Positions 22,519 to 32,645 are shown, counted from the stretch's first letter. The stretch: DNA of 64,000 bases from Siderastrea siderea (GCA_964030785.1 OZ034967.1:56085265-56149264), one strand, 5' to 3'. Notes: a model not told the origin generated them from the letters alone. Numbers and translations: made by a program.

Positions 22519-22733
22519 AAAGTAACATTTTTTGACACTTTATGAATATTGTTATATACAGTATCAGTCCTACATTAACTTTCAAGTGTCACGCATCGCC
22601 AGAGACGTTTTCGTCCACTGATATGTTCTAGCATCGAGCATAGCCTTGGAATAAACTTATAATCTAAGTTTCTCCAGTAGCGTGGAAAATAATCATTGGA
22701 TATTTCTTATTCAAATGAAATTAGAAAGCTTAC

Positions 22734-23817
22734 TTTGTTTGATGACCCCCACCAAAAAGAAGCACCATAACTAAGGTCGGGAGCTCCGCTGCAAACTCGA
22801 CCTGACACAGTTTACAGAAGTAGTGGTTACGTCTTAGGCAGGTGCCTGTTTGACCGACTTTGGTAGTTTTTTTAGGTTGCTTTGGATCGTCGGTGATTTC
22901 CAGGTCGGCGCAGAAAAGACTTTTCGTCTTACCAAACCCCATTTGATACTGCCAAACGTATACTTCAGTGTTGCGTGGGATCTTCAGCTCAATTGTTTCG
23001 GATTGCTCTGTGGCTTCACTCCAATCTTGCTGCTCTGTGTCAATGCTCTTTCCACCATACTGGACTTTAAGGCTAAACTGAGCTCTGGCGATGGACGCAG
23101 TCAGAACACCGCTACTGGACTGCACTCGTGCCTCGATAGACCAGTTGTGCTCTATGGAGGACATCTCACTTTTCTTGAAGCCAACGTTTTCTTTGATGGT
23201 TCTCCTAAAGTCAAATGGTACTTTGGAGTCGTTTTTAACAGATTTGACTTTTTCCCAATAACCAAACGCTTTTCCTTTGGTTTTTGCCAAGCCACCAGGA
23301 AGAAAGTTGACCACTGACTAGTGAACGCTGAACGTTCCCGGATCCGAGTCCTTATTCATGGTTTTGCCTCGGTGGTATTCGACAGCCCATTTGCCTGCTT
23401 GATTCAAACAGTAGGCATAATCATTCCCACCCCAGAAATAGATACCATCGTTGAATGCGTCGTGGATGCTGAATTCATGGGCGTCTTAATACCAGTGTTC
23501 ATGTTCTTCACTCGTCGTTAGACGCTCCTGTGGGCAAATACGATATAGTAATAACCAAATGCAGCGTATTAGGAGCTTCCTCCGCGACAGTTGGGATGAA
23601 GACTGTAAACAACAGCATCCTTGTCTTTGTTCATGTTTTTCACTCGACGGTACTGATTCCCTTTAATGATGTAGTAGTAACTGTCTCCATCTTTACAAGC
23701 GAAGTAGTGGTCGCCCCATCGACATGCTTCACTTAGAGAGAAGATCTTGATATCTTTTCCTTCATGGAAATTTGCGCTTCTCATATAGACAACCAGGTCA
23801 GAACGGATAATATAATA
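22734..23817 (-). pseudogene. repeat-domain protein pseudogene (YYII...YRRV repeats plus beta-rich C-terminal domain)
   Basis: The minus strand encodes at least three related repeats: YYIIRSDLVVYMRSANF, then YYYIIKGNQYRRVKNMN, then YYYIVFAHRSV and RRVKNMN. Each ends in HPNCRGG- or DGIYFWG-like strings. About 190 residues with alternating polar and hydrophobic strands follow, including SVVNFLPGGLAKTKG, FDFRRTIKENVGF, SIARAQFSLKVQYGG, IPRNTEVYVWQYQMGFG and a hydrophobic LPTLVMVLLFGG just before a GTAAGC donor (complement of 22728-22733). The C-terminal part could end in a membrane segment. The frame is broken by in-frame stops (complement of 23569-23571, 23518-23520 and 23318-23320) and one frameshift near 23480, with coding similarity continuing across each. 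The family is unknown to me. The protein was probably extracellular. Confidence 0.75.
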
Positions 23818-24059
23818 CTAGTGTCGGTACCACAAAAGTCGATTCCCCTAGCCTCACTCTCCGGGACGATCTCTGTATAGTCTAAAACGTCAAACATGAC
23901 TTTATCTCAGTGTTTGCAACTGTTAGAGGTAAACCTTCCTTATTTAGCTCGGACGAAGCAAGCAGACGTCGGATCTCCGACTGCTATAGTGACTTCAACA
24001 AGCTTTGTTATGTAACCTATTTGAAAAGAAGTATGCTATTGGATGATGCGCCTCAATGG

Positions 24060-24330
24060 GTGATACTGTGAAAACAAAACTCACTAACTCCCTAGGCAAC
24101 AACGGCTTGAACATTGGACTTGCACGTGAACAAGACGGGGCGTCTCGAAAACACATCCACGCACGCAAAGCGTAACGTAGTGTCAAAAACTGCAATCAAT
24201 CATGTCATTTTCTGCTTTAAGGAAGACGGAGCAAAATTGAGTCTATTTTACTTTGGGGGCGGGGGTGGAATATGAATAAGTTACAGAGACTTTGTAAACA
24301 CGGCTATATTTCAGAGTATATCACCCTATG
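24060..24330 (+). repeat. segmental duplicate B1 (pairs with 29370-29690)
   Basis: CTCACTAACTCCCTAGGCAAC, ATTGGACTTGCACGTGAACA, AAAACTGCAA, ATGTCATTT, GGAGCAA and TATTGAGT-like strings recur in the same order at 29390-29690. Confidence 0.7.
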
Positions 24331-24737
24331 ACTTGGACAAATATTACCTGGCCGATGAATTAGCGTAACCTTCCATTTCTCCGTCTACTCTGCGCAGTTC
24401 ATACAAGTTTCTTTACGTTAAAGTGCTACTATGATCAAAAATATGAATTTTTTGTTTTCTCCATATTTCGAAAATATAAGTACATATCACTCACCGTGAA
24501 AAGTTTTAAGTCGAAATTCGTACGGGAAGTCCGATTATTTTAACTGTAATTCAGTTTTGAATTCGGCTTGCCGCCATTACTCAATTCAAAAATGACCGGG
24601 ACGAGTTGGGCCGAGTTGGCCCAGAGAGGAAGTGACGTAGAAGTCTCAACGCAACAAAACAAATGTGGCTACTTTCTTATGCATTCGGAGAGGTGTGAGG
24701 GTTTGCAAGATTCATTTCTTCGATTTTGAGCTGCAGT
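24331..24737. other. noncoding, upstream of the THAP pseudogene
   Basis: No ORF or RNA gene supported. AT-rich in the first half. Confidence 0.4.
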
Positions 24738-25017
24738 ATGCCTGGTCGGCGCTCTGTCGTTGAAGATTACGGCAAAGAAAGCGTCGATGAATCGGAAATT
24801 TCCATTCACAGATCACCGACGAGTGGTTACGTTTATTTTAAGCAGAAAAGCTTCGTTTCCGTGCACCGGAAGGACTTCAATCCTGTTGGACACTGTTTGC
24901 TCTGTGCATTTTACGGCTGAATGTTTTACTCAAGCATTTTATGAGAAAGTTACAAGGAAATATTTAAAGCCAGGATCAGTTCCAGCCATCAGGAAGAAAA
25001 ACATCAGCAATCATATC
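24738..25017 (+). pseudogene. THAP-type zinc-finger domain, frameshifted
   Basis: Starting at ATG 24738 the frame reads MPGRRSVVEDYGKES and SIHRSPTSG. A +1 shift then gives CSVHFTAECF, TRKYLKPGSVPAI and a basic end before TGA. The C-x2-H pair (CSVHF) and the LKPGSVPAI box are diagnostic of THAP DNA-binding domains (C2CH zinc fingers). The first zinc-binding cysteine is replaced (EDYG where a Cys is expected) and two frames are needed, so it is dead. THAP domains are common in transposases (P, Kolobok) as well as host proteins. No transposase domain follows here. Confidence 0.65.
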
Positions 25018-25529
25018 TGAGCGCGATCGTCGAATGGTGAGCGAATATTTATTTGCCGTTTGACAATGTGTTAAAATCACATGTGCGGTAACATACACAT
25101 TTCCTCACACACCTAAGAGATACTTCGCTCGGATGTCTTGTGCATATACCTGTATAAGTCCCAACAGATTTCAGCTTAACTGCATGATGTATGCCCCTTC
25201 ACATGAGCTATTATCTGTGTCACCGCCAAGCCGGCTCTGCGATACGCAGAAATTATTTTTATTCAATTTGGTACGTGGCACGCGCTAGGAAGCAGAAAAT
25301 AGGAAAACATTACCGTGTATTCCGCGTACTATGAACGTTCCCCACTTAAACTTCCACTAAAAGAATATTATTTGAAGTTCCTACAAACTAGTGGACCATA
25401 GCAGAACATCACCTTGTATTCCTCATTCTATAAACGAGAATATTACTCGAAATTTCTTTGAATTACTCGGCCACAAATAACGTGAAAATATAAACAACCG
25501 AGCTTAATCGACCATAACCTATATATTGC
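25018..25529. other. noncoding
   Basis: Diverged repeats of a GAAAACAT...CCTTGTATTCC...CTATAAACGAGAATATTA type occur around 25290-25450. No gene. Confidence 0.4.
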
Positions 25530-25745
25530 TTGTTCTTTTTACTGTGTAGCCAGCTCCTCACATCCCTCGTACATTTCAATTTATCTCTCTCCACGTACCG
25601 CATAGCCAGCTCCTAATATCTCTTTTATACTTCAATTAATTTCTCTCAAGGCGTACGGCGTAGCGAGCTCCCAAAGTCTTACATAATTAGCTATAATTTC
25701 TTGAGCCTTTCACCGCGTTCGGGGTAGCCACATCTCTCAGTAACG
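25530..25745 (+). repeat. diverged tandem repeat, about 70-80 bp unit
   Basis: Units share GCGTACCGCATAGCCAGCTC-like, CTTTTATACTTCAATT and TTTCTCTC-like segments in the same order (around 25550, 25610, 25660 and 25720). Similar TACCGTGTAGCCAAC and CGTACCGCGTATCGCG strings occur at 63.80-63.86 kb. Confidence 0.5.
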
Positions 25746-26712
25746 CTTTCGATGTGACGATGTATTCTACAGTTAATACCTAGACTTGTGATGGTAAATC
25801 AGAGTTTATCTCTGTTAATTCGCATTTGCTTGTTTACTAGGTAGTAAGATTACAGTTTTCGCGCAAATGCACGGGCGATTCGCGACTTCACTTCGTTTAC
25901 TTGAATTTATTTTCCTCGACCTTTTGTCTCATCTATAAAATTCAGAATGTATGTTAGGCTCTGTCAGGGCTCTCTATATTTATTCAAAAAACTTTCATGT
26001 AGCGTTATGTGGGCTTTTCTTTTAGAAGGGAGAGCTTATTATTATAGGATTTATTATTTTTAGGTCTAAAATCTTTCTAACTACAGTTCAGTGTACTGCA
26101 ACAAATCTGTGAACATAATAACAACAAACTCAACCCGTATCGGCAAGAAAAAAAGCAAGCGTAAGAAACAGCTGACGGAACCCAACACAACAGACATGTG
26201 AAACAGTTAAATTTGTTGTATTATCGGAAGGATTTCAGTGTTTGTGAACTGGGATAATTGGGATATTTGTTCGGCTTGTTGATCCATTCTTGCATTGTTT
26301 GAGACGGCTTCCTCTTCGGTAGCGTGAGGCTCAAAACTGTCATCGTATGGCGCGACTTCTGCGAGTTCGCCGACTTCGCCGAAAAGAAAAACTTTGTTCT
26401 AAATCGCTCTCAAAAGAACTGGACGACAAATTCGGCGGAAAACACATCCATATAATGCAATGTTTGGCTCTTCATTATACTCTTCTCCGGCTTTTGTTGT
26501 GGCGATGGTTGAGACTTCTACGTCACGAGCAAAATTCACGTGGTTAGAAATAAGACCGCTTCCATGAAATTCGCGGGCTTCTCTTTTGCGAACTGAGTAA
26601 TGGCGGACGGGTTTAACGCGGTTTTCGGACACATATTTCTGGGCCGTGTAAGCATATATCGAAGTAATTTATCGTGATTCATATAATATGGCATCTATTA
26701 AACAGTTTGAAG
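25746..26712. other. noncoding, upstream of the Crypton-type pseudogene
   Basis: The overlapping opposite-strand ORFs at 26347-26632 are basic or mixed with no domain. Some of this may be the 5' part of the Crypton element. No terminal repeat was found. Confidence 0.4.
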
Positions 26713-27573
26713 TTTAAAACAGTTGAAAACAAAACAAGAAATTTTCATCGTAGTAGCACTTTAAAGTTCAAACACAGAAGTCTCGAAGGAGAGAAGGACT
26801 CGGACACAGAAGGACTCGCCAAAGTTGAACACACGCCACCAATATGCGAAGAAGATCTTCAAAAGCTGTACGAATGCGGGCGTATTCGACGTAAATAGTC
26901 CTGCAACGCTACAAAACAAAGTTCTTTTGAGGTGATGCTGTACTTTTGCCGGCGAGGACGATAAAATCTTCGCCAGCTCAAAAGAAGTGATTTTTCATTC
27001 AGCACTGATGCCAAAGGTACCAAATATGTCTGCAAAACAACTGATGAGTTGACAAAGAACAGACGACAGAATGTTGAAGGATTTGACGGTGGTGTAGTGT
27101 TTGAAAAGCCCGGTCCACACTGTCCTGTTATGTCTTTTGAGTTGTATGTCAACCTCCTGAATCCGTTAAACGAGTACCTATTCCAGCGACCAAAGAGGAA
27201 CGTCTCCTGTTCTGATGAAATTTGGTACGACAACATGGTGGTGGGAGAACGTACGCTCGGGGAAAAAATGAAGAATATCTCCAAACAAGCGGGACTAACT
27301 AAGGCCTACACAAACTACTCAATATTAGCGACAGCTGTTACCATCCTTGACAAATCTGGCTTCGAAGCAAGACACATTATGACAGTAAGCGGTCATAAAA
27401 ACGAATGCAGCATTCGAGGCTACAGCAGAACCGACTTTTCTACCAAGAGAAAGATGTCAGAAACACTGTCGACAAAGTGCGAAGTGCCATATGAGGTGAG
27501 TCAACAACAGTTATCCCCCATTCTTAGCCTTTCTCAAGAAGAACTAGTCATTCAAAATTCGCATACTAACAGC
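26713..27573 (+). pseudogene. Crypton-type tyrosine recombinase (DUF3504-like), decayed
   Basis: Pieces in order across several frames are KVEHTPPI and EEDLQKLYECG, then VFDVNSPATLQNKV, then FEVMLYFCRRGR followed by a TAA in place of an expected sense codon, then NLRQLKRSDFSFSTDAKGTK, then a long frame with GGVVFEKPGPHCPV, NPLNEYLFQRPKR, GEKMKNISKQAGLTKAYTN and RHIMTVSGHKNECSIRGYSR. This is the tyrosine recombinase fold shared by Cryptons and Crypton-derived ZMYM/QRICH-type proteins. The arginine region (CRRGR) and the terminal Tyr (IRGYSR) are visible. The internal H-x-x-R box appears as YSIL, so two catalytic residues seem lost. With two frameshifts and a stop it is inactive. Confidence 0.75.
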
Positions 27574-27898
27574 TGAAAGACATTTCATCTGTATAACTGC
27601 AATGTGAACATTCACTAAATGACATTTTGGCGGGTTAATTATTTAAGAGCCTCCGTTTGTTTTTGACATATCTATTTTACTTAAAAAAACTGTAAGCTTC
27701 TTCCATTTGGTGTTTCAGTTTTTTGAATATCTGTGAAAACATTTTATATCTCACTTTCATGAATTTTGAAACGTTTTCAAGCCAATGTATGGTTGTCATG
27801 AAAGCTGTTAAAACGTGACTTTAACTGGGTTTTCTTGTGTCGCCATCAAAAGAAATTTTTAGTGACAGCGCATTTGTGCTGGGTACTTAACAATGTCT
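27574..27898. other. noncoding, downstream of the Crypton-type relic
   Basis: AT-rich, with no ORF or terminal repeat recognised. Confidence 0.4.
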
Positions 27899-28053
27899 AA
27901 TAAAACAATTATCAGATTCGGTTTCGCATGATAGGGAAATTATCAAGGCCTCGGTTTGTGTTATCCGCCCTCGCCTTCGGCTTCGGCGGATATCACAAAC
28001 CTCGGCCTTGATAATTCTCGCTATCATGCTCAACCTCATCCAATAGTTGTTAA
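27899..28053. mobile_element. fold-back element FB1
   Basis: Arms pair over about 70 bp: GCATGATAGGGAAATTATCA near 27926 with its near-complement ending at 28027, and CCTCGGTTTGTG with CACAAACC. The loop contains GCCTTCGGCTTCGG. Ends are TAAAACAATTA on the left and a TTGTTAATTA-type string on the right. It is noncoding and shares layout with FB2 at 28480-28640. Confidence 0.75.
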
Positions 28054-28479
28054 TTATCATTCGATGCATTTTTTCCTTCCTTTTCATTGGTCGAGAGCCC
28101 ACCACGTTATCTGCAAATAACTATCTACAAATAATGGCCTGCTCATGCGCATTAGCGTCTGACAGTGATTTTGTTGCAAATAATATTCTGCTCATGCGTA
28201 GTTGTGTCCACTTTCGAGAAAAATTGCAGCTCGTTTCCAGAGTTGTGGGAGAGCGGTTTGATTTGTCTACTAGACCCGAAAAAACAGCGGTAATGCAAAA
28301 AAAGGCAATGGAAATTTTCCTAAATGTATTTCGGCAATATCTGAAAGGAAGAGAATTGGATGAAGACCAGCTCATATCATCAAAGGCGAAGTTCTGCTTT
28401 CGTTTGCATTTCTTCCGCAAGTAAGCACGCAGTTCCTGGTCCCCGAAGGTAGTTGTACAAAAACAAATTCAGTGATCGA
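28054..28479 (+). other. sequence between two fold-back elements; 125-codon ORF of doubtful status
   Basis: A plus frame from 28047 to 28424 includes EKLQLVSRVVGERFDLSTR and FLNVFRQYLKGRELDEDQ, which look mildly protein-like. It starts inside FB1, and a 99-codon antisense frame is open over the same bases. I do not recognise a domain, so it is left as uncertain. Confidence 0.3.
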
Positions 28480-28640
28480 ATGATAAAACAATTACTGAAC
28501 TCGGTTTTCCTAAAATATCGTGATTTGTTAGTGTCTCGCAGATCAATTATTTGCCTCAGCCTTCGGCTTCGGTAAATAATTGATCTGCTCGTCACTGACA
28601 AATCACGATATTTTGCTCAACCTCGTGAAATCATTGTTAA
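28480..28640. mobile_element. fold-back element FB2
   Basis: AAAATATCGTGATTTGT and its complement ACAAATCACGATATTTT, plus GCAGATCAATTATTT with AAATAATTGATCTGC, form the arms around a GCCTTCGGCTTCGG loop. Ends resemble FB1 (TAAAACAATTA on the left, GCTCAACCTC and TTGTTAATT on the right). It is a second copy of the same family only about 430 bp away. Confidence 0.78.
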
Positions 28641-28696
28641 TTTTCTGACCATATATGGGTACCGTGACAATCTGTTAAGGAATAATTCCAAATATT

Positions 28697-28910
28697 CTGC
28701 TGATTAAAACGTTGGAGAAAAGGTTCTCACAGTGTCTCACAGATGTTGCTTCGAATCAAGTCGGTGGTGATTAAATGCCTCTGAGAAAAGCGCGGAAAAT
28801 GTTGAAAAAATGTCCCAAAAGTTGTTTCAAATCCTGGCTGTAATTAGGTACTTGTAAACATAAAGTAAAAATAAGCACTCGAGGGTCCGCTCCATAACTC
28901 ACAAATCGTA
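28697..28910 (+). repeat. segmental duplicate A2 (pairs with 22030-22280)
   Basis: Diverged copy of the sequence 3' to the 22734-23817 pseudogene, in the same orientation, ending in TAACTCACAAA. Confidence 0.7.
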
Positions 28911-29035
28911 AAAGAGAGTGATAATCTTGCGTATTGATGTAAACATTATGCATTCAAAATCGACGTTACTCTAGTAGCATTTAAAGTAATCAGTTGGTTA
29001 TTTCTAGTATAAATGAAAAAAAAAAACTTACTTAC

Positions 29036-29114
29036 CTTGGTTGACGACTAAACAGCAGCAGCATAACCAAGCAAGACAAAGTGACGGATCCTATGATCGT
29101 TATACCGTACTTGT
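29036..29114 (-). pseudogene. exon remnant related to the end of the 22734-23817 gene
   Basis: The minus strand reads KYGITIIGSVTLSCLVMLLL then FSRQP up to a strong AAG/GTAAGT donor (complement of 29030-29035). This hydrophobic segment aligns with LPTLVMVLLFGG just before the donor of the first copy and lies in the same position relative to duplicates A2 and B2. The repeat-domain part is missing here, its place being taken by a microsatellite. Confidence 0.55.
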
Positions 29115-29217
29115 GGAATGACTAATAACTGTGATTGGTTTTTACGAGTCACTTTTATCACACCTATATTTGTGCGAGCATATGCCCAGCACGTTAGTAA
29201 CATGAAACGTGACATGA

Positions 29218-29248
29218 ATTATTGTTATTATTATTACTATCATTATTA

Positions 29249-29291
<43 letters not shown>

Positions 29292-29392
29292 CATTATCAT
29301 TATCATTATCATTGTCATTATCATTATCATTGTCATTATCATTATCATTATCATTATTACTACTATTATTATTGTTATTATAAGAAAATCTT
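29218..29392 (+). repeat. (ATT)n/(ATCATT)n microsatellite
   Basis: A long run of TTA trinucleotides grading into CATTAT hexanucleotides and back. It generates spurious Tyr/His, Met/Ile and Asn/Asp ORFs on both strands. Confidence 0.95.
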
Positions 29393-29690
29393 ACTAACTC
29401 CCTAGGCAACATCATCTTCAACATCGGACTTGCACGTGAACAGGACGTGCGCCTAGAGACGTACGCAAATAGCTTCGAGGTTGTGCTGTTTGTACACGCG
29501 AAAATACATTTTGACTCTAAGTAGAATATCTTAATGCCAAGTTGAAAGCTCAAAGCATCACAAATCGATGAAAACTGCAAGAAATAAACCCATGTCATTT
29601 GCAGTTTTTAGGCAGCCGGAGCAATATTGAGTAGCTTCACTTGGGAGGGAGGGAGGGTGGGGAATAAACGTTCAAAGCCTTTGTAAAACA
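29390..29690 (+). repeat. segmental duplicate B2 (pairs with 24060-24330)
   Basis: ACTAACTCCCTAGGCAAC, CGGACTTGCACGTGAACA, CATGTCATTTGCAG, GGAGCAATATTGAGT and a G-rich tract match the first copy in order. Farther right, at 29920-29985, CACTAACATGTGACAAGAA and GTAGCGAAC match 48013-48060. Confidence 0.7.
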
Positions 29691-30785
29691 TGGTCAGAGT
29701 ATAAAGGTTGCGCACTCCTGTGCAGCCTGGTTTATGTCAGTAAGCAGGTCTCGCAGTGTCTCGCATGAAATGGCACGCTAACCCTCAAGATAACTGTAGA
29801 ATAAGCAAGAACAATGACCCTAGCCCGAAAAATTTATGGCAACTACTTCTGTAGAAGACCAGTAGAGTTACAATTTACGATAGCTACTACACTATCGTTT
29901 ATTTATCCCGAGGCAATTCTTTTCACTAACATGTGACAAGAACACATTAGTAATTTACGTATTAGTAGCGAACTACTGCACTTGGTAATAAACTGGAGGT
30001 CGAATTTAGTTTGAATGACAGATGTCTGGAGTACTCCTGCAATGGTCAAACCTGAAAAACCCAATGAATTGTTTAATTTAGAAGTTCCAGAAATTTGTTC
30101 AAGCTTAAAGAATATTTGAACGAATTGGCCACTTGGTCAAGACATCATCTGTCCAGGCAAGGCACTGCACTCTATATATTGAGAGCGCTTTCACCAGGAT
30201 AACAAATCGTTTTGCTTGCACCAAAAATATCAGCAAACTCTGATAGAGAATGTGGAGTAGGTGGAAAGGAGCATATTCCCCAAATTTTAAATTGGCTGTG
30301 CTCGTTTGCAGCCAAGTTATCGGGAAAACAAAATTCGGAAGATTACAGACCTTTGTATGGGTCCACCATATTGGTGTTCCACTAGTAGTTTGGTACACCA
30401 ATGTGGCGGCGAAAACTGTCTTAGAGAAGAAGGAAAGATTATGCTACCACGTCATGCATTGCACCTCGAAATGCTTTGGTTATCATAAGAGATTTTTAAC
30501 TTATTAGCATATCTGAAAAGAAATTTTAAAGGGCGGAAACTTTAGTTTCTGCAACATTTGAGATCACACTGACTTAGGCTCTCTCAAACTTCAAAATGCT
30601 TTGTCTTCAAAACAAAGCACTCTTCTGGCAGAAAAACTTCCTTAGCATCTAGTGACACCGATGCCTAGAATATACTAAAATAACAGCTTTGTAGGTTCAG
30701 AAGGTTTGAATTTAGACTTTTGACGACCTCACATGAAAACGTTTTATTTGTTTGAGCGAAGCTTCCAAGTTCTTACGGCCATAAT
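29691..30785. other. noncoding, no supportable gene
   Basis: ORFs at 30105-30507 overlap on both strands. A short inverted pair (CACCATATTGGTGTTCCAC and TTGGTACACCAATGTGG, 30364-30404) is visible and may be a small repeat or promoter-type element. Confidence 0.45.
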
Positions 30786-30789
30786 TTAA

Positions 30790-31475
30790 GGACGTTCGCG
30801 CTAATTGTTTCTGCGCATCTTACTGCGCACGCAATTTACTGCCACGTCATGCCTTGAGCGCGCGCGCTGTTGGAGAAATGTGGAGATATATAGCGCTAGT
30901 GGGCACTTAAGTATCTATGCACGGGTTTAACTCTCTTACATGTTCGGTGACCCCACATTTTCTTTTGATAAATCATTTTCTCTGTCAATTATCTATGTTT
31001 TGAGAAAAATTAAAGAAAATCTGTATTGTGGAAGTTTGATTTTTTCAACTTTTCTGCCCTCGCATCATCGAATTATGCTATTATTGTAGTTGCACGGTGT
31101 TCGCAAAAGTCCATCTTAGAGGATGAGTTTAACTAAAAGGATGACACCAGCTCACATTGTTTACTTGACAGACCCACTTAAATAAAATTTGACTGAGAAA
31201 GTGGGTCTACAGCGAATCATTTTTAATATTTTTCAACTAACAAGCACTGAAGCCATGTCGAGTTGCGAGGGCCGATTTGTCAAAATTGGGGTAGTTTTCC
31301 ACGCGCTTTATTTTGAAAACGAAGTCGGTGACCCCCCAATTTTTTTGCATTTCTGACATAGGTAATTCATTATTTACTTACTATTCTACGCCTAGAAAGT
31401 TTTGTTGAAAGTATGAAAAAAGTATGAAAAGTATGAAAAAAATCTGTATTGTAGAAGTTTTTCGCGCGAACGTCC
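30790..31475. mobile_element. TTAA-flanked nonautonomous element, 686 bp
   Basis: Ends are GGACGTTCGCGC (30790-30801) and its exact complement (31464-31475), flanked by TTAA at 30786-30789 and 31476-31479. It has no coding capacity. An internal TTACTTACTATTCTACGCCT segment near 31374 recurs inside the neighbouring element near 31902, so the two share sequence. TTAA targets point to piggyBac or Kolobok. Confidence 0.85.
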
Positions 31476-31479
31476 TTAA

Positions 31480-32645
31480 GGTGTTTCGATACAGTTTTTT
31501 TGGGACCATACCTAACTTTTTGAATCGGCTCTTAGACAGTCTTCTCCTTGTCAGATCAACGTGAAATTTGCAATACTTGTTGGTTTTGGATTGAACTTTA
31601 GCGTGGTTTACATTTTGTAAAAATCGATATTTCCATGACAACGATAAACAATAATCCTCGAAACAGTAAAATTGAAATTTTGCACGATCCAGATTTCGCT
31701 TCGAAAAGCAAACACCAGCATCTTAAACTGTGGTGTATGGCAAACAAAATATACAAGAACAAAAAATTCTGTGTGTTTGTTTTGGAGTAAATCACAAAAA
31801 CATTTCCAACCTTAGTTTTTGCCTAGTAATAGTAAATGCACCGAAAAATAATCAACGCTTTGATGAAATGGCTAGTAAATACTGTTAAAATGTGTCTTTT
31901 ACTTACTATTCTACGCCTAGAAAGTTTTGTTGAAACTGGTGTTCGCGATCTCGAGAACGACTTGTTTTTCTAAGATCATTCGCATAATAATTTTGTGGTA
32001 ATTTTTTTAATTTGAGCGCTTTTGCGAAAATCTTAAGAACGGCGCGATAGATTTTTTTTAAAACATTAAACACGCGTGCTTGACGATGTGACCAATTTTA
32101 GTTTTGAGTCTTATTAACATTGATTCACTGGAACACTTTTAGATTTAACGTTAAAGAGGATGTATGAACCGACGGAAAGGCTTGCGTTTCATATAAACAG
32201 TTGTCAAGTAAATGCTAATATATTCAAAGTAATGCACAATGCATTCCTCCGTGATTTTTACTTTTCGTTGTAATGACCGTTGTAATCTACAGTGCAACAA
32301 AGAACAAAGAAACCGGATAATGTTTTTGTGATTTACTTCAAAACAAACATACAGAATTTTTTTGTTCTTGTATATTTTGTTTGCCATACACCACAGTTTA
32401 AGATGCTGGTGTTTGCTTTTCGAAGCGAAATCTGGATCGTGCAAAATTTCAATTTTACTGTTTTCGAGGATTTTTGTTTATCGTTGTCATGGAAATATCG
32501 ATTTTTACAAAATGTAAACCACGCTAAAGTTCAATCCAAAACCAACAAGTATTGCAAATTTCACGTTGATCTGACAAGGAGAAGACTGTCTAAGAGCCGA
32601 TTCAAAAAGTTAGGTATGGTCCCAAAAAAACTGTATCGAAACACC
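31480..32645. mobile_element. TTAA-flanked element with long (about 320-bp) inverted arms
   Basis: Ends GGTGTTTCGATACAG and its complement are flanked by TTAA at 31476-31479 (shared with the left neighbour) and 32646-32649. Inverted arms (31480-31800 and about 32325-32645) are nearly identical, so they are recent or kept identical by gene conversion. The core holds no recognisable ORF, and the ORFs running through the arms are only repeat translations. Confidence 0.88.

Larger units (their letters stand above)
22346..22575. repeat. 230-bp palindrome carrying two head-to-head hammerhead ribozymes
   Basis: The left arm (22346-22449) and right arm (22472-22575) are near-perfect reverse complements. 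Outer ends are ATGTAGGACTGATACTG and its complement, and the inner ends are the TGAGAAACC/GGTTTCTCA pair. A spacer of about 20 bp separates the arms. Each arm contains one complete hammerhead motif. The arrangement suits a solo, inverted terminal region of a Penelope-like element or a related hammerhead-bearing retroelement. Confidence 0.88.

Noticed and set aside
22850..23317. 155-codon plus-strand ORF
   Set aside because: Antisense shadow of the minus-strand pseudogene, whose protein motifs are coherent on the other strand.
24726..24920. Intact 64-codon gene
   Set aside because: The THAP motifs require a second frame, so the single-frame reading is a truncated pseudogene product.
28047..28424. 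125-codon ORF as a confident gene
   Set aside because: It begins within a fold-back element, has an open antisense frame and shows no known domain. Kept only as uncertain.
29118..29598. Tyr/His-rich, Met/Ile-rich and Asn/Asp-rich ORFs
   Set aside because: Produced by the ATT/ATCATT microsatellite on both strands.
32292..32645. N-terminal part of a 255-codon ORF upstream of the LINE motifs
   Set aside because: This part is the right arm of a TTAA element read through in frame. LINE similarity begins only after 32646.
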